Assembly: GCF_000282195.1 (NCBI RefSeq) | Contig: NZ_AKJT01000001.1 | Location: 1 to 64,000, forward strand | Direction: 5' to 3' | Source: Pseudomonas sp. GM18 | GTDB lineage: Bacteria > Pseudomonadota > Gammaproteobacteria > Pseudomonadales > Pseudomonadaceae | DNA length: 64,000 nt | Part shown: positions 62,606-64,000 of the stretch, one piece after another | How positions within the stretch are numbered: the stretch's first letter is position 1 | Layout of the letters: each line of letters starts with the position of its first letter | Notes under the pieces: generated by a model | What the model was told of the DNA's origin: nothing | Databases searched by the model: none | Seen by the model: the letters and a program-made list of their open reading frames with translations, nothing else | Translations under genes and position numbers: made by a program

Positions 62606-64000
62606 TTACGACCTCAGCGGCTTGACCTTCAGATTCCGCGCATACCACGGCCGTTGCGGCACCCGCCGGAACAAATCCGCGAGTTTCTTTTCATCAGTGC
62701 CGAAGGTGATGCGCAGCGCCAGTTTCATGGTTTCCGGGTCCATTTCCACCGACTTGCCGACCTGTAATCCCGGCGTGGTGCTACAACCGTGGGTGCTCGG
62801 GCCGAGCCATGGATCATCAACTTCAACCCAGCGCCCCGGGGCGAACCAGGGCACGCCGTTGACCTCAAGCCGACTGAGTTCACCCGGATGGAAACGTTCG
62901 TGGGCGCGGAACCAGTCTTCCAGACGATCGTCGATCCAGCCATGGAAGTGCCAGAACACCGGGTTCACGTGGGATGAAAACGGGTCACCGAGGAAGTCGT
63001 TTTCCGGCGCATACCAACGCGCGGCAAAGTCCGCCGGATCCCGGGCAAAAGGCACCGGCTGACCGTTGGACGGATCGCGCGGCACCGAGGCCCAGCGCAT
63101 GTGCAGCCAGTCGTGCAGGCCCAGCTCGATCTCCGAACCGAACTGCCCCAGGGTCAGCTTCGACAGATAACGCGGGTCGCGGTAACGGGATTCCCACACC
63201 TGAAAATTACTGTGATAGGTCTCGGCGGTTTTGATGTCGCTGACCCACTGGGTGTACTCGGTGTCTTCGGCGGCCAGCCAGGTGGGCGGCAGCGCCGTGC
63301 CATCGTGATTGTCGAAATAGCGGGCGAAGCCCTGACGGTCGCGCTCAAGCTCCGGCTGCGGCATCGGAAAGCTCGACCAGGACGGCAGGTCCTGCATCGA
63401 ACGCGCCGTGCCGAGCATGTGCCGGTGCATGAAGAAAAAGTCGACCCCCGAGCCATTACGGTCTTTGCGCGGCCCCCGGGCATCGCGCTCATTGTCCCGC
63501 GGGCCCGGCTGCCAGCCGATGCCGCGCAAAGCACCCTGTTGGTCTTTGGAGAGCTTGTGCCATTTGTCCCGCGTGGCGTGCCAGAGCTGGTGGAACAAGC
63601 GGTGTTCGGGGGATATCAGCCACGCCAGCAACGGCGGATTCAGCCCCACACGCTCACGGGCTTCGGGAAACAGCCGTTTGCGTGCGACAAAACGATTGTC
63701 CAGTTCCGGCAAACCGAGCGGGCGATCCAGACGCAGAATCCGCCCGCTGAGGGTGCCACTGCCGGCATTGCCAAAATCGGCCCAGACCTCATCGAGCGTG
63801 ACCGCCAGCTCATAAGCCGGCGCGCCGTTGGCCGATTGCCGATCGACCAGGCGCCAGTACAGCTGGCTGGCGTCAGGCGACACCAGATCGCCGATCACCC
63901 GGTAACGCGGCTCGGCTGCGCTGCGTAACTGCTGCGCAGTATCGAGGCAGCCACGCAGGCCGCGGCCGCGCTGGGCGATGTCGAGAAACAGCTCCAGCCC
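62606..64000 (-). CDS. pvdP: Pyoverdine tyrosinase, 5' end beyond the window
   Basis: PvdP is the periplasmic copper tyrosinase that oxidises ferribactin to form the pyoverdine chromophore. The visible 464 residues are the C-terminal part; the frame is open to the right edge, with the start outside. The copper-binding blocks include FFFMHRHMLG, GLHDWLHMRW, and NPVFWHFHGWIDDRLEDWF. P. aeruginosa PvdP is about 540 residues, so some 80 are missing. It converges on opmQ across a palindrome. Confidence 0.93.
   Translation of the reverse strand, partial: GLELFLDIAQRGRGLRGCLDTAQQLRSAAEPRYRVIGDLVSPDASQLYWRLVDRQSANGAPAYELAVTLDEVWADFGNAGSGTLSGRILRLDRPLGLPELDNRFVARKRLFPEARERVGLNPPLLAWLISPEHRLFHQLWHATRDKWHKLSKDQQGALRGIGWQPGPRDNERDARGPRKDRNGSGVDFFFMHRHMLGTARSMQDLPSWSSFPMPQPELERDRQGFARYFDNHDGTALPPTWLAAEDTEYTQWVSDIKTAETYHSNFQVWESRYRDPRYLSKLTLGQFGSEIELGLHDWLHMRWASVPRDPSNGQPVPFARDPADFAARWYAPENDFLGDPFSSHVNPVFWHFHGWIDDRLEDWFRAHERFHPGELSRLEVNGVPWFAPGRWVEVDDPWLGPSTHGCSTTPGLQVGKSVEMDPETMKLALRITFGTDEKKLADLFRRVPQRPWYARNLKVKPLRS

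Noticed and set aside
1..64000. CRISPR arrays, insertion sequences, prophage, tRNA or rRNA
   Set aside because: No regularly spaced repeats, transposase or phage motifs, or cloverleaf-like sequences were recognised on reading either strand.

Overview
The window is a chromosomal stretch of a Pseudomonas, most likely from the P. fluorescens group. The evidence is uniformly GC-rich coding sequence, a pyoverdine locus with exact PvdS-type promoters, a bqs/car two-component operon beside a TlpQ-type chemoreceptor, a small Pseudomonas-type metallothionein, and REP-like palindromes at gene ends. I saw no tRNA, rRNA, CRISPR array, transposase or prophage gene. Gene calls rest on motifs and remembered family sequences; no database search was run.

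Region 1 (1-11 kb) holds housekeeping and uptake genes: an FAD monooxygenase, a GST-PhzF pair, a secreted histidine phosphatase, selD-mnmH (selenophosphate and tRNA 2-selenouridine), and a Tsx-like porin with a purine nucleoside permease behind a PurR/LacI-like palindrome. An alcohol dehydrogenase-like protein, a XapX protein and an AraC regulator follow. Region 2 (11-21.5 kb) holds a DUF6555-like protein, the metallothionein, two chemoreceptors around an antiporter-type transporter, the bqsPQRS operon with a BqsR-like box, a patatin-like lipase and queD.

Region 3 (21.5-27.5 kb) has an alpha/beta hydrolase, codBA with a good sigma-54 promoter and a possible NtrC site, a DapF-fold protein with both catalytic cysteines replaced by serine, and an MFS transporter. 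Region 4 (27.5-39 kb) has the fecIRA ferric citrate system, a low-GC orphan gene and a two-partner secretion pair (FhaC/FhaB type) with no recognisable toxin end. Region 5 (39-52.5 kb) has two MFS efflux systems with AraC regulators, an AhpD-like protein, an MscS channel fused to a cyclic-nucleotide domain, a pirin gene facing a probable LysR remnant, dkgB, and a BvgAS-like phosphorelay beside a receiver protein lacking its phosphoacceptor Asp.

Region 6 (52.5-64 kb) has mgtA with a long structured leader, then the pyoverdine cluster: pvdA, fpvI, pvdRT-opmQ and pvdP, which runs off the right edge. Both divergent pyoverdine units have exact TAAAT-N16-CGT boxes. The anti-sigma gene fpvR, which I recall between fpvI and pvdR in P. 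aeruginosa, is missing here.

The strongest items for a second look are the Ser/Ser DapF homologue, the mgtA leader, the sigma-54 control of codBA, the PvdS boxes without fpvR, the BqsR box with an altered sensor motif, the inactive-looking receiver and the LysR remnant.
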